Below the pieces are notes generated by a model. The model made no database searches. It was not told where the DNA came from and saw only the letters and a program-made list of their open reading frames with translations. 64,000 nt of DNA from NCBI GenBank assembly GCA_963721365.1, contig CAVRJE010000027.1, forward strand, positions 27,108 through 91,107, written 5' to 3'. Source of the stretch: CAIQPS01 sp963721365 (GTDB taxonomy: Bacteria; Actinomycetota; Thermoleophilia; RBG-16-64-13). Positions 9,085 through 17,085 of this stretch are shown in pieces (position 1 is the first letter of the stretch; the number at the start of each line of letters is the position of its first letter). The translations under genes were made by a program, and so were the position numbers.

Positions 9085-10043
9085 GCAGCCAATCCCTCGA
9101 TACGTCGGCTCTGACCGGCACAGTCCTGAATATCCAGCGCTATTGCAGCCATGACGGTCCGGGCATCCGAACCAACGTCTTTCTCAAGGGCTGCTCGCTG
9201 CGCTGCAAATGGTGCTCCAATCCCGAAAGCATCCAGCGCAAGCCGGAGCTTGCCTACGCCCCCAACCTGTGTACCGGCAAGAAGGCATGCGGCCTCTGTC
9301 TGAAGCCTCCCTTCCCCGAAGGGGCGTTCTACGTAGTCGAGGGCGCCGATGACAAAGTCAGAGTCAACTGGGATCTGGCGATGGACATCGACGAGGCGAC
9401 CGTTTCGCTCTGCCCGACAAAGGCGCTGGACATGTACGGCAAGAGCATGACCGTCGACGAGGTGCTGGACGAGGTGGAAAAGGACGCTTCCTTCTACCGC
9501 AATTCCGGCGGCGGCATGACCCTGAGCGGTGGCGAGTGCCAGCTTCAACCCGACTTCGCCGCAGCACTGCTTGAGGGCGCCCACGAGCGCGGCATCAATA
9601 CGGCCATCGAAACGGCGTTCAACGTGCCCTGGTCTTTCTGCGAAAAGGTGCTGCCCCACGTCGATACGGTGCTCCATGACCACAAGCTCACCATTCCGGA
9701 GCGCCACAAGAAATGGACCGGCGTCAGCAACGAGCGCATCCTGGCCAACTACAAGAAAGCCTACGAAACGTTTCCCGATGCCGACTTCATCGCCCGCACA
9801 CCGCTGATTCCCGGCGTCAATGCTGACGAGGAGCACATCCGGGCGGTCCTGGCCTTCATTCGCCCCTACAAGAACGTGATCGACTACGAACTCCTGCCCT
9901 ACCACCGCTTTGGCTTGGGCAAGTACGAGAGCCTGGGTGTGGTCTACGAGCTGGACGACTACAAGACGCCGTCCGACGAGCTTGTGGCGCACCTGCAGGC
10001 CATCATCGACGAAGCTTTTGGCCGAACGGGAGACCATCGATGA
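9081..10043 (+). CDS. Glycyl radical enzyme activating enzyme (radical SAM)
   Basis: 320 residues. The radical SAM cluster motif is CSLRCKWC (C38, C42, C45), preceded by YCSHDGPGIRT and followed by NPES, as in PFL-AE relatives. An insert carries C-x5-C-x2-C and a later CPTKAL Cys, enough for one auxiliary [4Fe-4S] cluster rather than the two seen in many activases. SAM-binding GGGMTLSGGE is intact. It generates the glycyl radical on the enzyme at 5378-7802 using SAM and a low-potential electron donor. Its start overlaps the PFK-like gene (ATGA-type coupling) and its end overlaps the next gene. Frame intact. Confidence 0.95.
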   Translation: MSSQSLDTSALTGTVLNIQRYCSHDGPGIRTNVFLKGCSLRCKWCSNPESIQRKPELAYAPNLCTGKKACGLCLKPPFPEGAFYVVEGADDKVRVNWDLAMDIDEATVSLCPTKALDMYGKSMTVDEVLDEVEKDASFYRNSGGGMTLSGGECQLQPDFAAALLEGAHERGINTAIETAFNVPWSFCEKVLPHVDTVLHDHKLTIPERHKKWTGVSNERILANYKKAYETFPDADFIARTPLIPGVNADEEHIRAVLAFIRPYKNVIDYELLPYHRFGLGKYESLGVVYELDDYKTPSDELVAHLQAIIDEAFGRTGDHR

Positions 10044-11176
10044 ACACTGCTAACAGTGGAGAAGATATCTACGAACGACTGGTGGATGCGCTGGACGCAC
10101 TTCCCAGTGGTTTTGCCAGAACGCCTTCAGGGGTGGAAACGAAGCTGATCAAGATGGCGTTCACGCCCGAGGAGGTCTCGCTTGCCGGCCAACTGAGCCG
10201 CACCCCCGAGACTGCTGCTGAGATCGCGCAGCGGGCCGGCCTTGACGAGACCCAGGCAGCGGCGATACTCGAGAGCTTGGTGCCAAGACGTCTGGTTCGC
10301 CTGGACTCGCCTGGGATGGCCGCTCCCGGCCTGACCGCTCCGGTCGAGGGCGTGAGGAAATACCGGCTGGGCCCCTTTCTGGTCGGCTGGTACGAAGCCA
10401 GTATGCGGCTGCTGGACAAGGAATTTGCCGAGCTCTTCGAACAGTATGTGAGTGAGGGTGGAGGTGAGCGGATCTTCTCGCCGCGCCCTGGTGTGCTTGG
10501 CGTCGTTCCGGTACGGGGCTCGCTCAAGCCTGAGTTGATGGAGCTGATGGAGCCCCACCTTGATATGGACGCCCATTTCCAACGGCACGAACGCTTTCTC
10601 GTGATTGACTGCGTGTGTAAGAGGGAGAAGGCCACATTGCATGGCCACAGTTGCGAGCAGCCTATCAGGCGTTGTGGCTTTGTAGGGCTGCCGCCGCAGA
10701 CGCCACTCGGGGAAACCGTGCTTGACCGGCAGGATGCGTCAAAGCTTCTTGCTGAGCTCGGGCGGATGGGGCACGTTAACCTCGCGTTCTATGGATTCAC
10801 CATGGGAGCGGACTCTCCGCAATTCGTAGGAACATGTAACTGCTGCTCTTGCTGCTGTGCGATATTTCAGGGCCCGAAGATGCTAGGCATAGAGGAAGGG
10901 CCGCAGAGATCGAACTACCGCGCCGTCGTTGCTGCAGACAAATGCATCTCCTGCGGCGTGTGCATCGAGCGTTGCCCGGTGGACGCCATCGCTGACGATG
11001 GCATGTCGGCGAAGGTGGAACGGGCAAAGTGCATCGGGTGCGGAGTGTGCGTGATTGGGTGCGCATCTGATGCGATCGAGCTGGAGCCGGTATCTGCCGA
11101 GGAGTGGTTCCACGTTCCTTCCAGCTTTGCGGACTGGGAAGAAAGGCGTCTGCAGAATCTGGCATCGCAGAAGTAG
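10040..11176 (+). CDS. HTH-like / multi-cluster iron-sulfur protein
   Basis: 378 residues, intact. The N-terminal ~110 residues look like a winged-helix domain (LSRTPETAAEIAQRAGLDE followed by LVPRRLVRLD). A Cys-rich middle contains CVCKRE, a Cys some 13 residues on and a further Cys before GFVGL, then CNCCSCCC. The C-terminus is a classical two-cluster ferredoxin (CISCGVCIERCP and CIGCGVCVIGCA). A role as electron donor to the activase, or as a redox-responsive regulator, is plausible from its last position in the four-gene operon with 4-base overlaps. No catalytic function is assigned. Confidence 0.75.
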   Translation: MNTANSGEDIYERLVDALDALPSGFARTPSGVETKLIKMAFTPEEVSLAGQLSRTPETAAEIAQRAGLDETQAAAILESLVPRRLVRLDSPGMAAPGLTAPVEGVRKYRLGPFLVGWYEASMRLLDKEFAELFEQYVSEGGGERIFSPRPGVLGVVPVRGSLKPELMELMEPHLDMDAHFQRHERFLVIDCVCKREKATLHGHSCEQPIRRCGFVGLPPQTPLGETVLDRQDASKLLAELGRMGHVNLAFYGFTMGADSPQFVGTCNCCSCCCAIFQGPKMLGIEEGPQRSNYRAVVAADKCISCGVCIERCPVDAIADDGMSAKVERAKCIGCGVCVIGCASDAIELEPVSAEEWFHVPSSFADWEERRLQNLASQK

Positions 11177-11300
11177 CGCGTTCTCCGCCGAAAGACGTCA
11201 CGGCCCGACGTAGAAGCGGGCGCGACAGTGACGACGTGTAAGATGTGTACCGGAAGGGTTATTTGGGAACTCTTCCTGTCCCAACAAAAGGAGTAAGACA

Positions 11301-11726
11301 ATGTTCGATCTTCCTCTGGAGTACGCCCTGATCGAGTTCGAGGACGCCAAGTTCTCGGGCAAGATCATTCCCGAGCTCCTCGACCTGGCCGCGCGCGGCA
11401 TCGTGCGCTTCGTGGACATCGTCTTCATCGAGAAACAGGAGGACGGCAGCACGCGCACTCTCGAACTCAACGATCTCGACCCCGAGACCTACGAGATGTT
11501 CGTCCCCCTAGGCGAGCATGTCTCCAACCTCTTCACGAACGACGACCTGCAGATCGCGGCGAGCAAACTCCCTGATAAGTCGGCGGCGGTGCTCTTCCTA
11601 TGGGAAAACCTGTGGGTCGCCGATCTCCGCAAGGCCATCGTTGATGCCGGTGGCAGGCTGGTGGAGCGCGTACAGATCGCTCCTGAGGTACTCGAGCAGT
11701 TCGAGCAGGAACTCGCCGCCGAATAG
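11301..11726 (+). CDS. DUF6325-family protein (first copy)
   Basis: 141 residues, intact, preceded by AAAGGAG. It matches the actinobacterial DUF6325 pattern: LEYALIEFED, GKIIPELLDLAARGIVRFVD, then FLWENLWVADLRKAIVDAGG. Function unknown; family members are small acidic soluble proteins often in short stress-associated clusters. A homologue lies at 12155-12698, with a Pro/Gly repeat protein between them. Confidence 0.8.
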   Translation: MFDLPLEYALIEFEDAKFSGKIIPELLDLAARGIVRFVDIVFIEKQEDGSTRTLELNDLDPETYEMFVPLGEHVSNLFTNDDLQIAASKLPDKSAAVLFLWENLWVADLRKAIVDAGGRLVERVQIAPEVLEQFEQELAAE

Positions 11727-11782
11727 CGCGAGACTCCGAAGCTCACCGTCAGTCAAGTCATCTCTTCAGAGGAGGCAGCATC

Positions 11783-12026
11783 ATGGCACCCAGAATAGGA
11801 CCGAATCCCCCGGGACCCGTCGGCGGAGTTGGCCGCGGACCGAATCCCCCCGGCCCCATCGGCGGAGTCGGCGGCGGAATCAATCCCCCCGGTCCCAGTC
11901 GGCGGCGTCGGCGGCGGAATCAATCCGCCCGGACCAGTCGGCGGAGTTGGCCGCGGGCCGAATCCCCCCGGACCGGTCGGTGGGGTTGGCGGCGGACGCC
12001 GCAACGGCGTTGGGCTGATGCGATAG
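11783..12026 (+). CDS. Pro/Gly repeat miniprotein, five 13-residue repeats
   Basis: About 80 residues after removing one extra base near 11897. A 7-residue head (MAPRIGP) is followed by five units of 13 residues of form NPPGP(V/I)GGVG(R/G)G(P/I/R), then RNGVGLMR. The codons differ between units, so selection is on the protein and not just recent DNA duplication. No Cys, no acidic residues, no membrane segment. It has a good site (AGAGGAGGC) and lies between two DUF6325 genes in the same direction. Likely intrinsically disordered or polyproline-II-like; function unknown. Confidence 0.7.
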
Positions 12027-12154
12027 CCGGCACGGCAACGTCGGTGTTGGTGAGTCGGATCGCTCGCTATCGCCGTGATTGATAGTGGCGAGTTTGCGGT
12101 ACATGGTCAACGAGGCTTCAAGCGAACTGGTGTACACGGATACAGGAGGAACAC

Positions 12155-12698
12155 ATGGCTATCGGTCCCGTACAGCTGCTGGTGATCGGATTCGAATCCC
12201 CGGAATTCAGGGGTGAGGCCCTCGACGAGCTTGCCCGACTCCGGGAGAGCAACGCGGTCAGGATCATCGACGCGCTTACGCTCTACAAGGACCCCGAAGG
12301 CGTGATGAACGTGATGCGCCTGAGCAACCTGACCGAAGATGAGTCCATCGAGTTCGGCGCCAAAGTGGGCGCGCTCATCGGTCTCGGCGCGGCCGGCGAG
12401 GAAGGATTCGTCGCGCGGAGCCGAGCTGGGCGCCATGGCCGGCGAAGAGGGGATCGAGATCTTCTCCGACAACACGGCGGCGGACATCCTCGAGGATATC
12501 CCGAACGACTCCGCGGTGGCCCTCGTGCTCCTCGAGCATCACTGGGCGATCCCCCTCCGCGACGCGATCTGGCGTGCCGGCGGCTTCAATCTGGCGAGTT
12601 CCTTCATCAGGCCGCGCGACCTGGTCGCCATCGGCCTCGTCAGCGCCTTGGAGGCCGAGGAGTTGGCCGCGCTCGAGATGGGCGACGACGAAGACTAA
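12155..12698 (+). CDS. DUF6325-family protein (second copy)
   Basis: Homologue of the gene at 11301. It begins MAIGPVQLLVIGFE and continues LDELARLRESNAVRIIDAL. After a frame break near 12415 it reads AELGAMAGEEGIEIF, then LLEHHWAIPLRDAIWRAGG and RPRDLVAIG. About 180 residues. It has a longer central Gly/Ala segment than the first copy. AGGAGG precedes the ATG. A terminator follows. Confidence 0.78.
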
Positions 12699-12734
12699 GA
12701 CTAGGCCCACATACGGCGGCATCCGATGATAGTC

Positions 12735-12780
12735 GCCCCGGCCGGTCTAGCGAATGAGGCCGGCCGGGGCGCTTCTTCTT
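12735..12780 (+). terminator. Rho-independent terminator after DUF6325 cluster
   Basis: An 11-bp perfect GC-rich stem (gccccggccgg at 12735-12745, complement 12760-12770) with a 14-base loop is followed by gcttcttctt. It lies between the convergent DUF6325 and DHA2 transporter genes and may serve both. Confidence 0.7.
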
Positions 12781-12821
12781 CCGCCGACTGTAGAACGGCC
12801 GGGTCGTCGTTCCTAAGACAA

Positions 12822-14456
12822 TCAGGCGGGTGCCGATGAACCTGGTTGCTGTTCCGGGATCCGCCCGGTGAAGAAGAGGGCGATGACTCCCATGATCGCC
12901 AGGATCGCGAGAGCCGTGCGCAGGCCGTCGATCTGCGAGGCCTCGTTTTGCGCAACGACCTCGGCCGTCAATTCGGGCGAAGCCCCGGCTGCGACCATCC
13001 CAGCTTCGAGGTCCGCCTGCGATATGAAGGGTATGCCCGCGGACAAGTTCACGCTGGCCTGGGTCTTCACCTCCTCGGGGACGTTTGGATTCGCTTGTAT
13101 CCCGGTGAGAAAAGAGGCCGTCAGCGCGGCGATGAGCACCGAGCCTGCAAGCGCAGTCCCTATGGAGGAGCCGAGCTGGCTGGCGGTGTTCTGCAAACCG
13201 CCCACGTCGGAGCTTTGTTCGGTGGGCACCGCCGAGACCGTCACGCTGCCGAGCTGCGAGGCAAGCGCCCCCATGCCGAAGCCTATGACGAGCATGGGGA
13301 TGAAGACGATCGAGGAATCGGCCCCCACCTCCAGGCTGGCTATCAGTGCCACGATGCCGACGATCAGGGCCAGCAACCCGACGCGGACCACGCGGCGCGG
13401 CGAGACCCGGGGAAGCAGGCGCGGGATACCGGTCGCAGCCAGGAGCATGGCGACGGAAAGTGGCAGGAGCCGCAGGCCGGTGTCGATGGGCGACATGCCC
13501 AATACGACCGACAGGAACAGCGGCACAAGGAAGAAGACTCCGGCCATGACCAGGAACTGGAACAAGAAGGCGATGAGTCCCCCCGTGAGTTGTGGGATGC
13601 GCAGCAGCGCCGGCGCGATGAGCGGTTCCTTGCCGGCGCGTTCGAGCCGGTGCTGCCAGCGCAGGAACACCCACATGAGGAAGAGGCCGCCGATGATGAA
13701 CCAGAACGTGAGCGAGAGGCCGAACAGGGACGGGGCCTCGGGTTTGGGCGTGATCCAGCCCCACGTGGACGACTTGAGAATTCCCAGGACGAAAAGGGCC
13801 AGCCCGGCCGGCAGTATCACGGCGCCGACCACGTCAATGCGAGGCCGCTGCTCCACAGGCGAGTCGGCCGCGCGGCGTGCCAAGACGAGGATGATGAGGA
13901 CGATGACCACTTCACCAGCGAAGACGTAGCGCCAGGAGAAGTAAGTAGTGAAGAATCCGCCGATCACCGGGCCAACGGCGATGGCGATAGCCCCGGCAGC
14001 GGCTACGAGGCCGTATGCGCGAGGACGGCCTTCGGGCGCGAAGTTGCCGGCCACGAGCGCGACAATGGCGGGCATGATCAGTACGGCCCCGAAGCCTTCA
14101 AGAAACGACCAGCCGATGATGAGCACCGTGAGGTTGGGCGCCAGTGCGGTCGTCAGCGATCCGCAGCCGTAGATGATGCAGCCCAGCGAGAAGGCCCGCC
14201 TGCGCCCGATGATGCTTCCGACCTTGCCGCCGAGGACCATGAGGCTGGCCATCACGAGCGTGTAGAGGGTGATGGCCGTCTGCACGCCGGTGATGGTCGT
14301 GCCCAGGTCTTCGGCTACGGTAGCGATCGACACGTTCATGACCGAGGTGTCGAGGGCCATGAGGAACTGCCCGGCGGCCAGCGTGAAGAGGATGAGGCCT
14401 GCACCGGCGGCTGCAGCGCTCGTGCCGGTCTTGCCGGTTCCTGTCTTCTTGGCCAT
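12822..14456 (-). CDS. DHA2-family MFS exporter (14 TM)
   Basis: 544 residues, intact. Hydrophobic profile of about 14 helices. The N-terminal ALDTSVMNVSIATVAEDLG matches the D1 motif of EmrB/QacA-type proton antiporters, GGKVGSIIGRRRAF is motif A, and GPVIGGFFTTYFSWRYVF is motif C. It exports lipophilic or anionic compounds. It starts 51 bases after the second TetR gene and is probably co-transcribed with it, the common regulator-exporter arrangement. The substrate may be an intermediate or toxic substrate of the neighbouring catabolic genes. Confidence 0.9.
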   Translation of the reverse strand: MAKKTGTGKTGTSAAAAGAGLILFTLAAGQFLMALDTSVMNVSIATVAEDLGTTITGVQTAITLYTLVMASLMVLGGKVGSIIGRRRAFSLGCIIYGCGSLTTALAPNLTVLIIGWSFLEGFGAVLIMPAIVALVAGNFAPEGRPRAYGLVAAAGAIAIAVGPVIGGFFTTYFSWRYVFAGEVVIVLIILVLARRAADSPVEQRPRIDVVGAVILPAGLALFVLGILKSSTWGWITPKPEAPSLFGLSLTFWFIIGGLFLMWVFLRWQHRLERAGKEPLIAPALLRIPQLTGGLIAFLFQFLVMAGVFFLVPLFLSVVLGMSPIDTGLRLLPLSVAMLLAATGIPRLLPRVSPRRVVRVGLLALIVGIVALIASLEVGADSSIVFIPMLVIGFGMGALASQLGSVTVSAVPTEQSSDVGGLQNTASQLGSSIGTALAGSVLIAALTASFLTGIQANPNVPEEVKTQASVNLSAGIPFISQADLEAGMVAAGASPELTAEVVAQNEASQIDGLRTALAILAIMGVIALFFTGRIPEQQPGSSAPA

Positions 14457-14507
14457 CAGAGCCCTCCTTCTGTCGCGCCGCAGGTTTCGGCGTCCAGATT
14501 ACCAGCC

Positions 14508-15095
14508 CTACGGCCCGGTAGGATCGCGGCGGACGCCATCCCAGATGATGGTGTCGACCTCCAGCAACGCCTCTCGGGCGGTGAGGCCCGATCTGGCAAG
14601 CAGGTCTTCGTCGCGGATCGCCTGGGCGATGTATCTGAGCATGCCGACCAGGAAAGTGGGGTTGACGGGGCGGACCTCGCCCGTGTCCGCCGCCTCTTGA
14701 AGCAGAACAGAGAACCGGTCGATGAACTCATCGGATATCTTTCGCCACGTCTCCCGAGTCGCGGCGAAACGATCGACGTCACGCCGGAATGCCGGCGATA
14801 GCTCCCGCACTCTCTCGGCTCCCGCGCGGTAGTAGGTCCGAGCCCGCGTGGAGGGATCGGAGCACTCCAGCGAACGAGCCTCTGCCTCGAGGAGCGTTTG
14901 CCGGCCCCACCGTTCGAGGGCGACACATATGAGATCGAACTTGGTCGGCGCAAGCTTGTAGAGGGTGGCGACAGAACAATGAAGTTCGCGCGCGAAATCG
15001 GCTACCTTGAATTCAGCGAAACCCTCCGCGGCGGCGAGTCGCAAGACGCCGTCGAGCAACTCTTCTGCACGGCCGTTTGCGAGGCGCTTGCGCAC
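14508..15095 (-). CDS. TetR-family transcriptional regulator (paralogue 2)
   Basis: 195 residues, intact. HTH: AEELLDGVLRLAAAEGFAEF, then DFARELHCSVATLYKLAPTK. The ligand domain contains SPAFRRDVDRF and EFIDRFSVLLQEAADTGEV, matching the first TetR (4525-5146) block by block. It is the first gene of the leftward TetR-exporter pair and divergent from the desulfinase-like gene, the same geometry as the first TetR with the glycyl radical operon. A recent duplication with related ligands is likely. Confidence 0.92.
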   Translation of the reverse strand: MRKRLANGRAEELLDGVLRLAAAEGFAEFKVADFARELHCSVATLYKLAPTKFDLICVALERWGRQTLLEAEARSLECSDPSTRARTYYRAGAERVRELSPAFRRDVDRFAATRETWRKISDEFIDRFSVLLQEAADTGEVRPVNPTFLVGMLRYIAQAIRDEDLLARSGLTAREALLEVDTIIWDGVRRDPTGP

Positions 15096-15162
15096 GGGTA
15101 CCCTCCAGTCGGCGATAGGACGGGCCTGTCTCGACCTTTCTCGAGATAAAGCCTTGAGCCGA

Positions 15163-15205
15163 TTGTACGTCCCAGATATCAGTATTAGAATAGGTCACAG
15201 CGTAC
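15163..15205 (+). promoter_or_regulatory. Promoter of the desulfinase-like operon with inverted repeat
   Basis: TTGTAC (15163-15168) and TAGAAT (15186-15191) have a 17-base spacer. GTACG (15165-15169) and CGTAC (15201-15205) form an inverted repeat spanning the -10, with nearly the same geometry as the repeat in the first TetR region. Both promoters also share AGATAT upstream and AATAGG downstream of the -10 centre. Operator role is inference. Confidence 0.55.
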
Positions 15206-15268
15206 TGTTTAGAAAACATCTCCTGTTCCGGGATTCTGCGCGGAGACCTCACGAGAAAGGACCTGATT

Positions 15269-16432
15269 ATGGCTGAAACAGAGCGGGTGAGCACCACGGT
15301 GCCATTGAACTGGAAAGAGGTGTGGTTCACGAACTGCCCCATGATATCGGCCAACAATGTCGACCAGGAGCTGGGCTGGTGCCGTGAAGAGTTCAAGAAG
15401 ATCGGCGTCGAGTACGCCTACTTCCGCCACGCGCCCGAGAACAACTGGTACCCGCACTACATCCACAATCTCGACAACCTGATCCGTTTCGGTGGTCTGT
15501 ATCCCCCGATCGCGGTCCACGCCGACCTCCGCCGCACCGTGCTGCTGGGGGCGACGTGGGTCTACGAGGGTGGGGTGATGCAGGTGCGCGCCCGCGACAA
15601 GATCTTCCGGATGAAGGACCTGAAAGGCAAGAAGATCGGCATCACCAAGAGCCTCAACACCATCAAGAACGACTGGTGGCGCATCCAGGAACACATGGGC
15701 ATCGAAAATATCCTGATGCTGAACGACATGACCATGGATGATATCGAGCTCGTCGAGTTCCCCTACGCGGACGACTGGTACGACAAGCCCGAGATGCTCT
15801 CGCCGATTAACAACCCGTCCGAGTTATGGATGAAGCGTGACCACAAGCACGACTATGCCTTCCGGCCATTGGAGAAGGCACTGCTTGCGGGTACCGTCGA
15901 TGCCATCTACAACCAGATGGGTCAATTAGGACAGCTCTCGGAGGCCACGGGCGAAATCAAGGCCATCTTCGACCTGTCCAAGCTCCCGGACTGGACGATT
16001 CAGGTTGCCAACACCCCCGCTGTCATCACCTGCACCGACGTGATGGCCAAGGAGCATCCCGAGCTGGTCATCGCCTACATGAAGGCCATGATCAAGGTCG
16101 GCCGTTGGGCTAACGAGAACAAGCACGCGGCGGGCGCGATCCTCAACCGCCAGACGTTCTACCTGGATGCCGAGCACACCTATGAGGGCATCAAGCACGT
16201 CGACATGGTGCCGAGCCTGAGCGCGCAGAACCTGCAATGCATCAAGATCGGCAAGGACTTCATGGTCAGCCACGGCTACATCAAGAATGACTTCGATGTG
16301 GACGCGTGGGCGGCGCCGGAATTCCTGGAGCAGGCGGCGGTGGAAGTGCTCAAGGAAGAATGGCAGCGCCGGAGCTGGAGCAAGCTTCCGCAGGGAGGCG
16401 GGCTCGAGGTGGAGGGTACGCGGCTCGGGTAG
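15269..16432 (+). CDS. DszB-like desulfinase-family protein (SsuA/NMT1 fold)
   Basis: 387 residues, intact, without signal peptide or lipobox, so cytoplasmic rather than a periplasmic ABC receptor. It resembles 2'-hydroxybiphenyl-2-sulfinate desulfinase DszB. TNCPM (Cys23) corresponds to the DszB nucleophile Cys27. His63 and Arg73, ten residues apart and followed by FGG and PP, correspond to His60 and Arg70. RRTVLLG, DLKGKKIGIT and the C-terminal WAAPEFL also match. DszB hydrolyses an aryl sulfinate to sulfite and a phenol without cofactors. The substrate here is unknown and the family may include other lyases. Followed by rhodanese and a BASS transporter. Confidence 0.72.
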   Translation: MAETERVSTTVPLNWKEVWFTNCPMISANNVDQELGWCREEFKKIGVEYAYFRHAPENNWYPHYIHNLDNLIRFGGLYPPIAVHADLRRTVLLGATWVYEGGVMQVRARDKIFRMKDLKGKKIGITKSLNTIKNDWWRIQEHMGIENILMLNDMTMDDIELVEFPYADDWYDKPEMLSPINNPSELWMKRDHKHDYAFRPLEKALLAGTVDAIYNQMGQLGQLSEATGEIKAIFDLSKLPDWTIQVANTPAVITCTDVMAKEHPELVIAYMKAMIKVGRWANENKHAAGAILNRQTFYLDAEHTYEGIKHVDMVPSLSAQNLQCIKIGKDFMVSHGYIKNDFDVDAWAAPEFLEQAAVEVLKEEWQRRSWSKLPQGGGLEVEGTRLG

Positions 16433-16545
16433 CCGGAGAGGCCTCACCAAAGTCAGCGCGAGCGGTGGCCGTCGTTCACCTTCTGCCTGCGAATGGGACG
16501 ACAGCCCACCCGCTATCTCGACCCCCCGCATAAGGAGATAAGTTC

Positions 16546-17058
16546 ATGACGAGTCACCAGGTCCCCGAGAAGAAGCAGACAGTTCTGGGCCTGTATGTGT
16601 CGGCGCAAGAGGCCTACGAGATGTGGGAGGTGGACCCCGAGGGAGTCAAAGTCCTCGATGTTCGCATACCCGAAGAGTACCTTTTCGTCGGCCATCCGGA
16701 GATGGCGAGGAACATTCCCCTCCTCTTCGTGAAATACGAGTGGGACGCCCAGAAGAACCAGCCGGCCGTTCGGCCGAACCCCGACTTTGCCTCCGCTGTG
16801 AAGAAGGCATTCTCGCCCGCGGCCACGCTCCTGGTGATGTGCCGCTCCGGGGGCCGCAGCGCGCTGGCGGTCAACGGCCTGGCCAAAGCGGGCTTCACGA
16901 AGGCCTACAACATCATCGACGGCTTCGAAGGAGACAAGGTCGACGATCCGGGCAGTGCCTACCACGGCAAGCGGATGAGGAACGGCTGGAAGAACTCCGG
17001 GTCGCCGTGGACTTACGATGTCGATCCGGAGCTGTTGTGGCTCGTTGAGGACAACTAG
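16546..17058 (+). CDS. Rhodanese-domain sulfurtransferase
   Basis: 170 residues, intact, single rhodanese domain. The active loop is CRSGGRS, with the earlier VLDVRIPEEYLFVGH and the extended insertion IPLLFVKYEWDAQKN. It has no signal peptide. It may transfer persulfide sulfur, for example to sulfite or a carrier. It is 113 bases downstream of the DszB-like gene and shares its direction, consistent with handling sulfur released by that protein. AAGGAGATAA precedes the ATG. Confidence 0.9.
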   Translation: MTSHQVPEKKQTVLGLYVSAQEAYEMWEVDPEGVKVLDVRIPEEYLFVGHPEMARNIPLLFVKYEWDAQKNQPAVRPNPDFASAVKKAFSPAATLLVMCRSGGRSALAVNGLAKAGFTKAYNIIDGFEGDKVDDPGSAYHGKRMRNGWKNSGSPWTYDVDPELLWLVEDN

Positions 17059-17085
17059 ACCGCGCTGGATAACGAGGGGATTGCC

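Noticed and set aside
15269..16432. ABC-type nitrate/sulfonate/thiamine-precursor binding protein
   Set aside because: No signal peptide or lipobox and no permease or ATPase genes nearby; the DszB residues and WAAPEFL end fit a desulfinase-type enzyme better.
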